From the NCBI RefSeq assembly GCF_000971965.1, contig NZ_KQ040795.1:186001-250000 (forward strand): 64,000 nt of DNA. Reading direction: 5' to 3'. The stretch's first letter is position 1. Each line of letters begins with the position of its first letter. The DNA is from Paenibacillus wulumuqiensis (GTDB taxonomy: Bacteria > Bacillota > Bacilli > Paenibacillales > Paenibacillaceae). Position numbers and translations under genes: made by a program. The notes below the pieces were generated by a model. The model ran no database searches and was not told where the DNA came from. It saw only the letters and a list, made by a program, of their open reading frames with translations. Shown one piece after another: positions 8,694 to 16,744 of this stretch.

Positions 8694-9449
8694 TTATTTA
8701 CTGCGTTTGCGTGCAGCGGTCACCCATGCTCCGATGGCTGCGATCAGAGCGACGATGGAAATGATCAATGTCGCTGTCTGCATACCGCTGTTTGCGGCTG
8801 GAGCGGCTGCCGGAGCAGCATTTGCATTGCTGTCTGCAGCTGGCTGCGCGGAGCCAGCTGTATCTTCATCAGTCGCAGCATGTCCGCTATCCGTACCGGC
8901 AGTGCCGCTGCCTGCCGTACCTGCACTATTATGCCCATGATCAGCCGGCGCTGCTGCACCGGACGCTTCGGCACTGACCACAGTCATGGAGTGAGGCGTA
9001 TCACTGCCCTCGTCTCCGGTCCATTCCACAATACTGCCGTCACTGTAGTACTGGTAGGCATCCCAGGCGAGTTCGCTATCCTTGGCCGGGTTCTCGCCGA
9101 CAAATACAAACTGCTGGAACTGTCCGGCTTCAATGCCGCCGCTTTCCGCTTCCCAGGTGATGGCTGTGATTTCGCCCGCATCATTTTTCTCGGTGGTCGT
9201 CTTCCAGCCCGGAACCGGCTGATACTGTTTGAAAGAAAGATTTTCCGGTACTTTCAGTGTTACCTTGGTTGTCGGAATTTCCTTTTCCGAAGGTACCTTG
9301 ATCGTGTAGGTTTCCCAGGCACCGGTCATGGATGCGGCAGGCTTGACGGTCACGTGCGCACTGGCAACGCCTGCGAATGTGACGAATCCGGCCAGAACAG
9401 CAGCCGAGATAAGCGAGATCATACGGGTAAATACGGATTTGGATTTCAT
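8694..9449 (-). CDS. ycnI: YcnI family copper-associated membrane-anchored protein (DUF1775)
   Basis: This is a 251-aa protein. A signal peptide precedes the mature start at AHVTVKPAAS, whose N-terminal histidine is the copper ligand in characterised YcnI proteins. The DUF1775 domain covers about residues 30-165, with GAWETYTIKVPSE and tryptophan-rich strands such as PVPGWKTTTEKN. An Ala/Ser/Gly-rich linker with histidines follows, then a C-terminal transmembrane helix (ATLIISIVALIAAIGAWV) and a basic end. It lies 72 bp downstream of ycnJ on the same strand, as in Bacillus. ATG 9449 has AAAGGGG 11 bases upstream. Role: extracytoplasmic copper chaperone (family knowledge). Confidence 0.9.
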   Translation of the reverse strand: MKSKSVFTRMISLISAAVLAGFVTFAGVASAHVTVKPAASMTGAWETYTIKVPSEKEIPTTKVTLKVPENLSFKQYQPVPGWKTTTEKNDAGEITAITWEAESGGIEAGQFQQFVFVGENPAKDSELAWDAYQYYSDGSIVEWTGDEGSDTPHSMTVVSAEASGAAAPADHGHNSAGTAGSGTAGTDSGHAATDEDTAGSAQPAADSNANAAPAAAPAANSGMQTATLIISIVALIAAIGAWVTAARKRSK

Positions 9450-9479
9450 AAATGAATAAGCCCCTTTGTCTGAGTTATG

Positions 9480-9500
9480 CACATTCCATCATGCAATGTG
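9480..9500. promoter_or_regulatory. Near-perfect inverted repeat between ycnJ and ycnI
   Basis: The arms CACATTCCAT and ATGCAATGTG flank a single central C, with one mismatched pair. The site lies just upstream of the ycnI ribosome binding site. It could be an operator for a metal regulator or an mRNA element; no known consensus was matched. Confidence 0.35.
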
Positions 9501-9521
9501 TCCTGCGATTATTGCTGTTTA

Positions 9522-11339
9522 TTATCCTACCTTGATCGTAAACTGCACATCCATGCTATCCAGCTTTTTGGTCAGGATATGCATGTCGATCTGCCAGCGT
9601 CCGTTCATGCTGATCATGGACTTTTTCTGGTAGACGCCATTTTGCTCATCTGCGCTGCTCATCGTGAATTCCGCAGGTGCCATCGTCATATCCATGTGCG
9701 TCATCGTGATCTGAATCTGCTCCACATCCACCGGCTTTCCTTTGGCATCCTTGACCGTCACGATAAAGTCATTGCTGCCCATCTCCAGCGGTGTCGCTTT
9801 GAGACTCACTTCATAGCCTTCGATCTGCTGCGTCTGGGCGGTAATCTCTTCCGGCTTGACCTTGACCAGCGAGCCGCCCATAGGCGACAGATGCACGAGG
9901 ATCGCAGCCAGCACCAGAATGACGAATCCGGTCAGCACTTCCCAGATCAGATCCTTGCCCAGCTCTTCCTCCTGCTTGCGGCCTTTGACATAATTCAATC
10001 CGGCAAAAGCAGCCATAATCAGGAACAGCAGAATTTTGCCCAGCAGTGTCAATCCATACGCAGTCGTGAACAGCGAATTCAGCTCCGGCAAATAGACCAG
10101 ACTGCCATAAATCCCGGTCACCAGCAGCGCCGCTACCGATACGATCGCCCACCAGGAGAACCGGCGAACGATGCTCCAGTATACAAGTCGGCGCTCTTCA
10201 CCGCTGTACGCTTCCGTAATCTTCGGCAGAAATAGTGCCAGTGCAAGCAGCGCTCCGCTCCAGATCAGAGCCGACAGTAGATGGATAAAGTCAGCCGCAA
10301 TCGCAATACCTGCATACGGCTCTGCATAGGCATGTCCATCAAATGCCTTGGCCAGCAGCGCCACGACCAGCATTACAAATGCTGTCATACCGATCCCTTT
10401 GCGGATCGATACGGATAACTTGCGCAGCTGCATGAGCAGCAGACCTGCGATGCCCAGTACGGTAAAGATCATCTGGAACAACCAGACCTTGCCGAACACG
10501 GTCGCCTGCAAAGTCGTCATCACTTCGGCACCGGTGCCGGACAGCGGTACATCCGCATCCCAGGCGATTCGCAGCGGCAGCTGTGCCACCAGAGCTGCCA
10601 AGGCAATCACACCGCCCGCTATCACGAACCAGCGGTAGCGGCCGCCTGTCATCCATCCGGTATGCTCCCCGGCACGCAGCCGCTGCGGCAGCAGGAACAG
10701 GGTCAGACAGAGCGCCCCGAGCAGCATCGCCTGTCCGGCATACTGCAGCCATCGCATAACGACCAGCAGCGGATTGACCGGCTTGTCGCTGATACGCACA
10801 TCCGTATCGTTTACGTCTTTGCCGGCGCCATCGCCGACCTGGAACACGATTCCGCCCTGTACCGGATGTCCGTCGCCGGATACGGCTTTCCAGGAAATAT
10901 TGTAAATATCGCCTGCCAGCTTCATCGGCACATCCGCTTTTAACACGGTACCGTCATTCTCATCAATCTTCGCCTGGATCGGTCCGATCACCTTGCCGGA
11001 CGAATCCATCAGCTGGATGCTGTAATACGCACGCTGAATATCTTCATTAAAACGGATCTTGATCTGCTGCGGGGATTGCTCCAGCACTTCATTCTGTGAC
11101 GGTGATGATTCCACCACCGCCGAGTGCGCCATACCTTGCTGCGGGAACAGTACACACATCAGCAGTACCAGCAGAGCAAGTACGCTGTGCAGCAAAGCTT
11201 TGCTTCTGCCTGCTGCGCCAAGCCGGGCTGCATGCTTTCCGCGGTAGCTCCCACTTTTCGCAGACCCGTCATAGCGATCAGCGAACGATAATAACCCTGC
11301 TGTCTGTACATTCTGTGATTTATCTGATCGTATTATCAT
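9522..11339 (-). CDS. ycnJ: CopC-CopD-YtkA fusion copper import/resistance protein (YcnJ)
   Basis: This is a 605-aa protein from ATG 11339, with AAGGA 9 bases upstream. It has an unusually long N-terminal extension of about 48 residues before the signal segment (LLHSVLALLVLLMCVLF); a later start is possible but has no better ribosome site. The mature part starts AHSAVVESSPSQNE, the CopC copper-binding start. CopC covers about 70-170. A CopD domain with about eight transmembrane helices spans 185-480. A C-terminal beta domain of the YtkA type (THMDMTMAPAEF, rich in Met) spans 495-605. The CopC-CopD fusion is associated with copper uptake in Bacillus. Gene order ycnJ-ycnI is conserved. Confidence 0.9.
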   Translation of the reverse strand: MIIRSDKSQNVQTAGLLSFADRYDGSAKSGSYRGKHAARLGAAGRSKALLHSVLALLVLLMCVLFPQQGMAHSAVVESSPSQNEVLEQSPQQIKIRFNEDIQRAYYSIQLMDSSGKVIGPIQAKIDENDGTVLKADVPMKLAGDIYNISWKAVSGDGHPVQGGIVFQVGDGAGKDVNDTDVRISDKPVNPLLVVMRWLQYAGQAMLLGALCLTLFLLPQRLRAGEHTGWMTGGRYRWFVIAGGVIALAALVAQLPLRIAWDADVPLSGTGAEVMTTLQATVFGKVWLFQMIFTVLGIAGLLLMQLRKLSVSIRKGIGMTAFVMLVVALLAKAFDGHAYAEPYAGIAIAADFIHLLSALIWSGALLALALFLPKITEAYSGEERRLVYWSIVRRFSWWAIVSVAALLVTGIYGSLVYLPELNSLFTTAYGLTLLGKILLFLIMAAFAGLNYVKGRKQEEELGKDLIWEVLTGFVILVLAAILVHLSPMGGSLVKVKPEEITAQTQQIEGYEVSLKATPLEMGSNDFIVTVKDAKGKPVDVEQIQITMTHMDMTMAPAEFTMSSADEQNGVYQKKSMISMNGRWQIDMHILTKKLDSMDVQFTIKVG

Positions 11340-11457
11340 GTTGCTCAATCCTTCACCTGCTTTCCGAACGGTCATGGGACCCCAATCCAATGAACCTTTC
11401 TCATCATAACGGAACATCTGCCAGTGGAAAATGACTACATAGGGCTATATAACCGTC

Positions 11458-11472
11458 ATTCACCGGTTCAAA
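11458..11472. promoter_or_regulatory. Candidate operator ATTCACCGGTTCAAA upstream of ycnJ
   Basis: An 11-base core, ATTCACCGGTT, is identical to one upstream of the kinase gene at 13140. Here it is followed directly by a TTCAAATTTGAA palindrome (11467-11478). It lies about 119 bp before the ycnJ start and just after the response-regulator stop. Binding by that regulator is inferred. Confidence 0.4.
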
Positions 11473-11482
11473 TTTGAATGAA

Positions 11483-12145
11483 TTATGGACGCGGACGCTG
11501 ATCCGAAGCCAAGCCCTGCTCCAGCGCATATCGGGTCAGCTGTACACGGTTCTCAAGTTGCAATTTTTGCAAAATATTTTTGAGATGATTTTTGACCGTC
11601 TGCTCGGAAATGACCAGCTCGGCGGCAATCTCCCGGTTAGTCATCCCGGAGGATACCCACTGCAGAATCTCCCGCTCCCGCCGGGTCAATGTATCGGCAG
11701 CCGGATCGCTCTGCGCCTTGCCAAACGGAAATTCCTGCAGGATGCGATGGGCAATCTCCTGGCTCATGCCTTCCCGGTCGGATGCCACACTGCGCAGATA
11801 TTCCAGCCAGGTGGACGGAGGCAGACTTTTGAGCAGATATCCCTGCGCGCCCTGCTTGATTGCTTCGAACAGATGGGCGGCATCATCCGACACGGTCATC
11901 ATAATAATTTTGACATACGGAAATCGCAGCTTGATCAGCCGCGTGGTCTCCAGTCCATCCATCCCTTTCATGGAAATATCCATCAGGATGAGATCCGGCA
12001 TCCATTTCTCCGTAAACTCCAGCGCTTCCTGTCCGCTGGCAGCGGTACCGGTCACTTCAAACATCGGTTCTTCCGATAAAATCACGCTCGTTGCCTCACG
12101 GGCATGCGCATGATCATCCACAATCAGTACACGTACTCTATCCAT
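11483..12145 (-). CDS. NarL/LuxR-family response regulator
   Basis: This is a 220-aa protein. The receiver domain spans 1-120 with acidic pocket DD near residue 10, phosphoacceptor Asp in DLILMDISM (about 55) and the lysine in YLLKSL (about 104). A LuxR-type HTH follows at about 150-212 (TRREREILQWVSSGMTNREI). Its ATG overlaps the end of the sensor kinase gene by 8 bp, so the pair is coupled. It lies 143 bp upstream of ycnJ on the same strand, in the position where Bacillus has ycnK. Control of the copper genes is a reasonable inference, not shown. Confidence 0.9.
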   Translation of the reverse strand: MDRVRVLIVDDHAHAREATSVILSEEPMFEVTGTAASGQEALEFTEKWMPDLILMDISMKGMDGLETTRLIKLRFPYVKIIMMTVSDDAAHLFEAIKQGAQGYLLKSLPPSTWLEYLRSVASDREGMSQEIAHRILQEFPFGKAQSDPAADTLTRREREILQWVSSGMTNREIAAELVISEQTVKNHLKNILQKLQLENRVQLTRYALEQGLASDQRPRP

Positions 12146-12971
12146 GTCTGCTTCCTCCTGTCAGTATGAACCGGGTCCATTCCCCTTCCCGCCGGAGCGC
12201 AAAGGTCCATCCTCTCAGCTCGGCCCGTTCCGCGGTAATGCGCAGCCCGAATTTGCCGGGATCGTTCAGTGCCTGTTCATCATATCCATGCCCATTATCC
12301 TGCACGGTCACCTGCCACGCCTCGGCTTGCTGTATACCGGAAATAGTCGCATTCCGTGCGCCCGCATGCTTGTGAATATTCAGCAGAGCCTCACGGATGC
12401 AGGCGAGCAGCTCCGCCTGCTCATCCGGGCGCAGCAGTGCCTCGTCCAGCTGCCAGCCCAGCTCCACCTTGACTCCGGCAAGTGGAATCATCTCGCGAAT
12501 ACGATATTCCAGTGAAGTCTCGCCGGCATCTTCCTGGCGCGGTGAATATTTGAGATTGGCAATCGACTGCCGTACATCATGATTGGCTTCGCTGACGGTA
12601 CGGCTAATATCGTTCAGCATCTTCTGCACTTCGGGATCATCGAATCGGCGCCGGGCCTGATCCAGCTTGACTCCGAGCAGGAACAGCGATTGTGCGACTC
12701 CGTCATGCAGCTCTCCGGCCAGCAGCTGCCGCTCTTCCAGCTTGCCTTTGGCAATCCGTTCCTGATCCAGTGCTGCCTGCGTATGCTCCATCATCGTAAA
12801 CATCCGGCGCAGCAGAGTAACGCTGACTATATATACAATGACCGGCGACAGCCAGTTGCCGGCCTCCATGGACAGATACGGCATCAGCAGCTGATGCCTC
12901 ACATACTCCCATAACCCAATTGTAACGGTCGGTAAAAACAAGATTGTCCATTTCATCCATCGGTAAGACAT
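12138..12971 (-). CDS. Sensor histidine kinase of the HisKA_3 (NarL-partner) type
   Basis: This is a 277-aa protein from ATG 12971 with AAGGAG 6 bases upstream. Two transmembrane helices lie at about residues 7-22 and 38-56, with only a short extracytoplasmic loop. A coiled linker leads to the phosphoacceptor motif GELHDGVAQSL (His near 89). The HATPase domain (about 175-275) has an N-box in LNIHKHAGA and glycine motifs DNGHGYDE and GKFGLRI. The short sensor loop suggests sensing within the membrane or through a partner, as in LiaS-type intramembrane-sensing kinases. The response regulator follows with an 8-bp overlap. Confidence 0.88.
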   Translation of the reverse strand: MSYRWMKWTILFLPTVTIGLWEYVRHQLLMPYLSMEAGNWLSPVIVYIVSVTLLRRMFTMMEHTQAALDQERIAKGKLEERQLLAGELHDGVAQSLFLLGVKLDQARRRFDDPEVQKMLNDISRTVSEANHDVRQSIANLKYSPRQEDAGETSLEYRIREMIPLAGVKVELGWQLDEALLRPDEQAELLACIREALLNIHKHAGARNATISGIQQAEAWQVTVQDNGHGYDEQALNDPGKFGLRITAERAELRGWTFALRREGEWTRFILTGGSRHG

Positions 12972-13139
12972 ATCATTCTCCTTTAGTAGCTTAATCGGTA
13001 CAAAATGAATTGACTGGCTGCTTTCATTATTCCAGAATGTGCTTGCTGCATCTACTATTGTAATTATCCCATGATCCAACCGTGTATAACCTGTGAACAG
13101 TTGAAGATTTTCCAAAAAAATTTAGATAAATGGTTTGCA

Positions 13140-13154
13140 ATTCACCGGTTGAAT
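13140..13154. promoter_or_regulatory. Candidate operator ATTCACCGGTTGAAT upstream of the sensor kinase gene
   Basis: A perfect inverted repeat, ATTCA-N5-TGAAT, whose core matches the motif in front of ycnJ at 11458. It lies about 170 bp upstream of the kinase start, which suits autoregulation of the two-component pair. Confidence 0.4.
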
Positions 13155-13176
13155 GCTTACAATGAGAATGTAGATG

Positions 13177-13191
13177 TGATAATGATTATCA
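13177..13191. promoter_or_regulatory. Fur box, perfect 7-1-7 match
   Basis: TGATAATGATTATCA matches the Bacillus Fur consensus TGATAAT-N-ATTATCA at every position. It lies about 130 bp upstream of the 51-aa gene on the plus strand. Iron-dependent repression is expected from the consensus. Confidence 0.85.
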
Positions 13192-13319
13192 TTCCTGATC
13201 GGTTGATAATCGATTGATAATTACTTATATAAGGAAATGCTGTTACTGCCGCAACGTGCACACTGTGCCTCATTATATACGCGCTGCTATCCCTGCGCTT
13301 CAAAGGAGACGGAATCTTG

Positions 13320-13475
13320 ATGAACGCAATGACCCAGAAAACCTCACTACAAATCGACGATTATCTTGATCTTCTCAATCTGGCTGTTCATGTGGGTGAC
13401 CACAAATGGCAAAAGGAAATCATTCGCAAGCTGGAATATCTAAAAAAGTGCTCTATTCCTTCCCGCAGCCGCTAA
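13320..13475 (+). CDS. 51-aa Fur-controlled small protein, FbpB-like by context
   Basis: The frame from ATG 13320 starts MNAMTQKTSLQIDDYLDLLN and continues into a helical, amphipathic region ending KLEYLKKCSIPSRSR, with a basic C-terminus. AGGAGA lies about 10 bases before the ATG and 8 before an adjacent in-frame TTG (13317), which could be the true start. It stands alone between a perfect Fur box and a strong terminator. Bacillus makes small Fur-regulated proteins (FbpA, FbpB, FbpC) that assist the iron-sparing sRNA FsrA. The size and control fit that group, but I cannot confirm homology by eye. Confidence 0.6.
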   Translation: MNAMTQKTSLQIDDYLDLLNLAVHVGDHKWQKEIIRKLEYLKKCSIPSRSR

Positions 13476-13514
13476 TCATCCGCAGCCATTGGAACAGACT
13501 CATCCATATATGAC

Positions 13515-13552
13515 AAAACCGACCCATAACGAGGAGTCGGTTTTTTTGTTTT
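13515..13552 (+). terminator. Terminator of the 51-aa gene
   Basis: The stem AAAACCGAC/GTCGGTTTT closes a 12-base loop and is followed by seven T, about 40 bp after the stop. Confidence 0.9.
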
Positions 13553-13715
13553 ATTCTTTTATTCATGGGCTAATATGAAATTCGGCGACCGGAGGCAGAG
13601 CCGGCTGGTATCGCTTGGGCGTTACATTGTGCTTTTTTGCTAAATAGTTCAATAAAAATAGTCCGGTAAAGTGAGAAATAAGAACCTCGAATTGCCATAC
13701 CAGGAAGAGTGGAGA

Positions 13716-14654
13716 TTATCCTACACTCCTCCTGGTATTACTAATCCGTTTAAACCTTTTCCCCCATGTTTTTTCAATATAACCTGTGCCAAATAAAACA
13801 CCAGCTACAATAAACACAAATCCAATCAATTGTGGAGCTGTAATAGTTTCATTTAAGAAGAGGGCTGAGAATACAAGACCAAAAAATGGAACAAAGTTAT
13901 TAAATATCGCTGTTTGTCCAGCCCCTATCTGCTGAATAGCTGCATTAAAAACTATATATCCTACTCCTGTTGCCACTATCCCGGATACGATAAATAAGAA
14001 GTAAATAAATAAAGAAGCTGAAGTCATTTCACTGAGTCCTTTAGGCTCCGTTATAAAACTAATGATCAACAAACCAATTGAACCTAGTAGGTACATTATT
14101 GTTGTGACCTGTTTTGAATCAATCGTTGCAGTTGCTTTTTTTACGAAAATAAAACTAATGGCTTGGACAACCATAGCAATTAATAAAATCAATTCTCCTT
14201 GAGATAATTGCATATTACTCAATGAACCGCCCTGAATAAAAAAGACGCCAGTTAACGCAAGAATAAAACCAACAATTCGCAATTTTGTTAATTGTTCACT
14301 TAAAAAAAGGACGGCAAGTATTGCTGTTGTAAGTGGTACTAATGCAAGAATCAAAGAAGCATTCGAAGCATCAATCATTGTTAGACCTACTGCTATAAGC
14401 GAGTGATGTAAAATCACTCCAAATAACATGCCGAGTAGTGTATAAATCCATTCCTTTTTGGATAAATGGCGAAATGACTTTCCAAGAACGATTGTAATTA
14501 ATGCCGTAAACCCAGCCATCATAATTCGAAATGCCGTCATTGTTTGTGGAGGTAAATATTCTACCAATACTTTAATAATAACAATATTAAGTCCCCAAAT
14601 AGCCGTTACAAAAAATACTAACCCGTAAGTAAGGAATAGTCTTTTTTGATTCAT
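13716..14654 (-). CDS. EamA/DMT-family exporter
   Basis: This is a 312-aa protein with ten predicted transmembrane helices in two EamA repeats. The N-terminus MNQKRLFLTYGLVFFVTAIW and the helix-4 pattern (IDASNASLILALVPLTTAIL) are typical of drug/metabolite transporters. ATG 14654 has GAAGGA 7 bases upstream. The gene is visibly AT-rich next to GC-balanced neighbours. A divergent MocR-type regulator gene follows, the same arrangement as ycxC/ycxD in Bacillus subtilis. The substrate is unknown; an amino acid or related compound is likely given the PLP-type regulator. A 15-bp inverted repeat (13697-13738) covers its stop codon. Confidence 0.88.
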   Translation of the reverse strand: MNQKRLFLTYGLVFFVTAIWGLNIVIIKVLVEYLPPQTMTAFRIMMAGFTALITIVLGKSFRHLSKKEWIYTLLGMLFGVILHHSLIAVGLTMIDASNASLILALVPLTTAILAVLFLSEQLTKLRIVGFILALTGVFFIQGGSLSNMQLSQGELILLIAMVVQAISFIFVKKATATIDSKQVTTIMYLLGSIGLLIISFITEPKGLSEMTSASLFIYFLFIVSGIVATGVGYIVFNAAIQQIGAGQTAIFNNFVPFFGLVFSALFLNETITAPQLIGFVFIVAGVLFGTGYIEKTWGKRFKRISNTRRSVG

Positions 14655-14995
14655 AATTTCTCCTTCTTTCATTATGGATTAGATTATTCACTTACCTTGA
14701 TTCAGCCTTCAGAGGCTTTATTGCGACCTAACGGAATCCCGGTAAATGTATCATATGACTTTTTAGTTAGTGGTCTCATTTCCCATCCTTAAAATTAGCA
14801 ACATATCGTTTATCTGTCTTTCTATAAAAAATCCTCTGTTCCCCAATCCAGTTTCATTTTTCCATTCCCACCATCTTCCTTCCATTTAATGTATTGTTCA
14901 ACTTCATGGGTTATATCTTACTTCGTCATATGTATAACACTCAATGTGGTACTATAACACTACATATACGTATAACATTAAGGAGATCATTTATT
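14655..14995. other. Divergent promoter region of the EamA/MocR pair
   Basis: These 341 AT-rich bp hold control sites for both genes. Three TATAACA repeats sit at the right end. The rest shows no gene; short stretches near 14700-14760 are less AT-rich and may be remnants, but nothing is recognisable. Confidence 0.5.
14933..14978 (+). promoter_or_regulatory. Direct repeats TATAACAC/TATAACAT, candidate MocR operator
   Basis: Copies start at 14933, 14953 and 14971, spaced by 20 and 18 bp, so they fall on one helix face. They lie immediately before the ribosome site (AAGGAG at about 14979) of the MocR gene. MocR regulators usually bind direct repeats; autoregulation is inferred. Confidence 0.5.
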
Positions 14996-16474
14996 ATGCG
15001 AATTGATATCCAAAGAAATGTAGGAGTATCACTTTCTGACCAAATATATCAATCAATTGTTGACCGTATTCGCTCAGGACTTTTGAAAGAAGGACTGAAG
15101 TTGCCATCAGTACGCATCCTTTCAAAACAACTGGAAGTAAGTTTGGTTACAGTTTTCAAGGCATATAAACAATTAGAACAAGATGGTTTTATTACTTCTA
15201 TCCAAGGAAAAGGTACATTTATAAAAGCTAAAATAATAGAGGAAAGGGGAGAAAAAGAAATAATTCCTTCATACGATTGGCAATTATCGCTTCAAGATTA
15301 TTTACCTAGATCCCAGTTTGCTCGTTATCATATTGCTCCTCAAAAGGTCCATCTTTCATCATCGATGATAGATCCCAAACTTTTCCCCAATCGATATTTC
15401 GAGCGTGAGGTTCACCAAGTTCTTACGGAAAACCCAGAGTTATTGTCTCTATATGGAAACATACAAGGGGATAGTCAACTAAGAAACGAAATGTCTAAGT
15501 ATTTAAAAAGGTCAGGGGTTCTTTCTACACCAGAAAACATTTTAGTTACAAGTGGTCTTCAACAAGGTATTGATTTAATAGCTCGTACATTTGTTGGATC
15601 TGGGGATTTTGTAATAATGGAAGCCCCTACCTACCCTGGAGCAATTGATGTTTTTCGTGGAAGGGGCGCTACCATACTTACTGTGCCTGTTGATAAGGAT
15701 GGACTGCGAATAGATATACTCCAAAATGTTTGTGAAAAATATAAACCCAAAGTTATTTTTACAATTCCTACTTTTCATAATCCAACCGGTGTTGTTATGA
15801 CATTAAAACGACGTAAGCAGTTACTCGATATAGCTCAAAGCATCCAATGTATTATTGTAGAGGACGATCCATGCAGTGAAATTTATTTTGAAAAGAAACC
15901 ACCTGCTACACTTAAAAGTATGGATCAGTTCGGGCATGTGATTTATTTGCGAGGATTAAGTAAAACCATTGCACCAAGTTGCAGAATAGGAGTATTAACA
16001 GCTTCAGGCTCCATTTTTCGCCGTTTATTAGCCGCCAAAGCAAATGCTGATTTAGGAAGTCCTTTACTCACACAAAAGGCAATTCTTCCTTTAATTAACT
16101 CTAAAAGAATGCTAGATCACACAAAGAAATTGCGGATAGCTTTAAAAATTCGAAGAGATTTAGTTATTGATTTACTCACAAGACTTTCACCTGATGATGT
16201 ATCTTGGACAATACCAGAGGGAGGGTTAAATTTATGGATTAGTTTACCGACCTGGATTGATAGTCACCTACTTTTATCAGAAGCAAAAAAACAACAGATT
16301 ACATTTTTACCAGGGTCAGCATGTTACCCGGTTGGACAAGAATATAATCATTTGCGAATTAGTTACTCATATGTAAATGAGGAACTGCTAACTTATGGAA
16401 TCACAACACTGTGTGCTATACTTCACGATATGATCTTATCGAGAATGATAAGCGATAATAAACCTTATTTTTAA
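14996..16474 (+). CDS. MocR-family regulator (GntR HTH fused to class I aminotransferase domain)
   Basis: This is a 492-aa protein from ATG 14996, with AAGGAGAT about 9 bases upstream. The GntR winged helix covers about residues 8-75 (KLPSVRILSKQLEVSLVTVF). The aminotransferase fold spans about 115-485, with substrate/PLP motifs TIPTFHNPTGVVM, VEDDPCSEIYF and the Schiff-base lysine in RGLSKTIAPSCRIG (about 323). In this family the fold senses PLP or an amino compound rather than acting as an enzyme. It is AT-rich like the divergent exporter, and both appear acquired together. It probably controls that exporter. Confidence 0.92.
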   Translation: MRIDIQRNVGVSLSDQIYQSIVDRIRSGLLKEGLKLPSVRILSKQLEVSLVTVFKAYKQLEQDGFITSIQGKGTFIKAKIIEERGEKEIIPSYDWQLSLQDYLPRSQFARYHIAPQKVHLSSSMIDPKLFPNRYFEREVHQVLTENPELLSLYGNIQGDSQLRNEMSKYLKRSGVLSTPENILVTSGLQQGIDLIARTFVGSGDFVIMEAPTYPGAIDVFRGRGATILTVPVDKDGLRIDILQNVCEKYKPKVIFTIPTFHNPTGVVMTLKRRKQLLDIAQSIQCIIVEDDPCSEIYFEKKPPATLKSMDQFGHVIYLRGLSKTIAPSCRIGVLTASGSIFRRLLAAKANADLGSPLLTQKAILPLINSKRMLDHTKKLRIALKIRRDLVIDLLTRLSPDDVSWTIPEGGLNLWISLPTWIDSHLLLSEAKKQQITFLPGSACYPVGQEYNHLRISYSYVNEELLTYGITTLCAILHDMILSRMISDNKPYF

Positions 16475-16672
16475 AAGATGGAAAATGTTATGATAAAAAT
16501 CACCCTTAATCTAGTATGCTTCCGTAAATTATTGAAGTACATTACACAGTGCATCCATTTTTTGCATCTTTACTTGCTTAAGCTTACCAGTTAATCATGC
16601 GCTTATCGAGGGTGGAGGTAGTTTATAAACTGGTGTATCTTCTAACCGCCTGCCTATACTCTGACAGTATTC

Positions 16673-16708
16673 AAAAAGCCCGGTGAGCAGTTCACCGGGC
16701 TTCTTTTT
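16673..16708. terminator. Bidirectional terminator after the glutathione peroxidase gene
   Basis: The stem GCCCGGTGA/TTCACCGGGC with loop GCAG has five A before and TTCTTTTT after, so it can end transcripts from both sides. Confidence 0.9.
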
Positions 16709-16744
16709 ATGCAATTAAACAGGTTGTTGTATACGTTATGCCAT

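Larger units (their letters stand above)
12972..13319. other. Intergenic control region with Fur box
   Basis: These 348 bp separate the sensor kinase gene (minus) from the 51-aa gene (plus). They contain a candidate response-regulator site (13140-13154), a perfect Fur box (13177-13191) and, near the right end, the AAAGGAGA ribosome site of the small gene. No further gene was seen. Confidence 0.6.

Noticed and set aside
13697-13738. Terminator for the EamA gene
   Set aside because: The 15-bp inverted repeat covers the stop codon and has no T-run on the minus strand; it is noted only as a hairpin.
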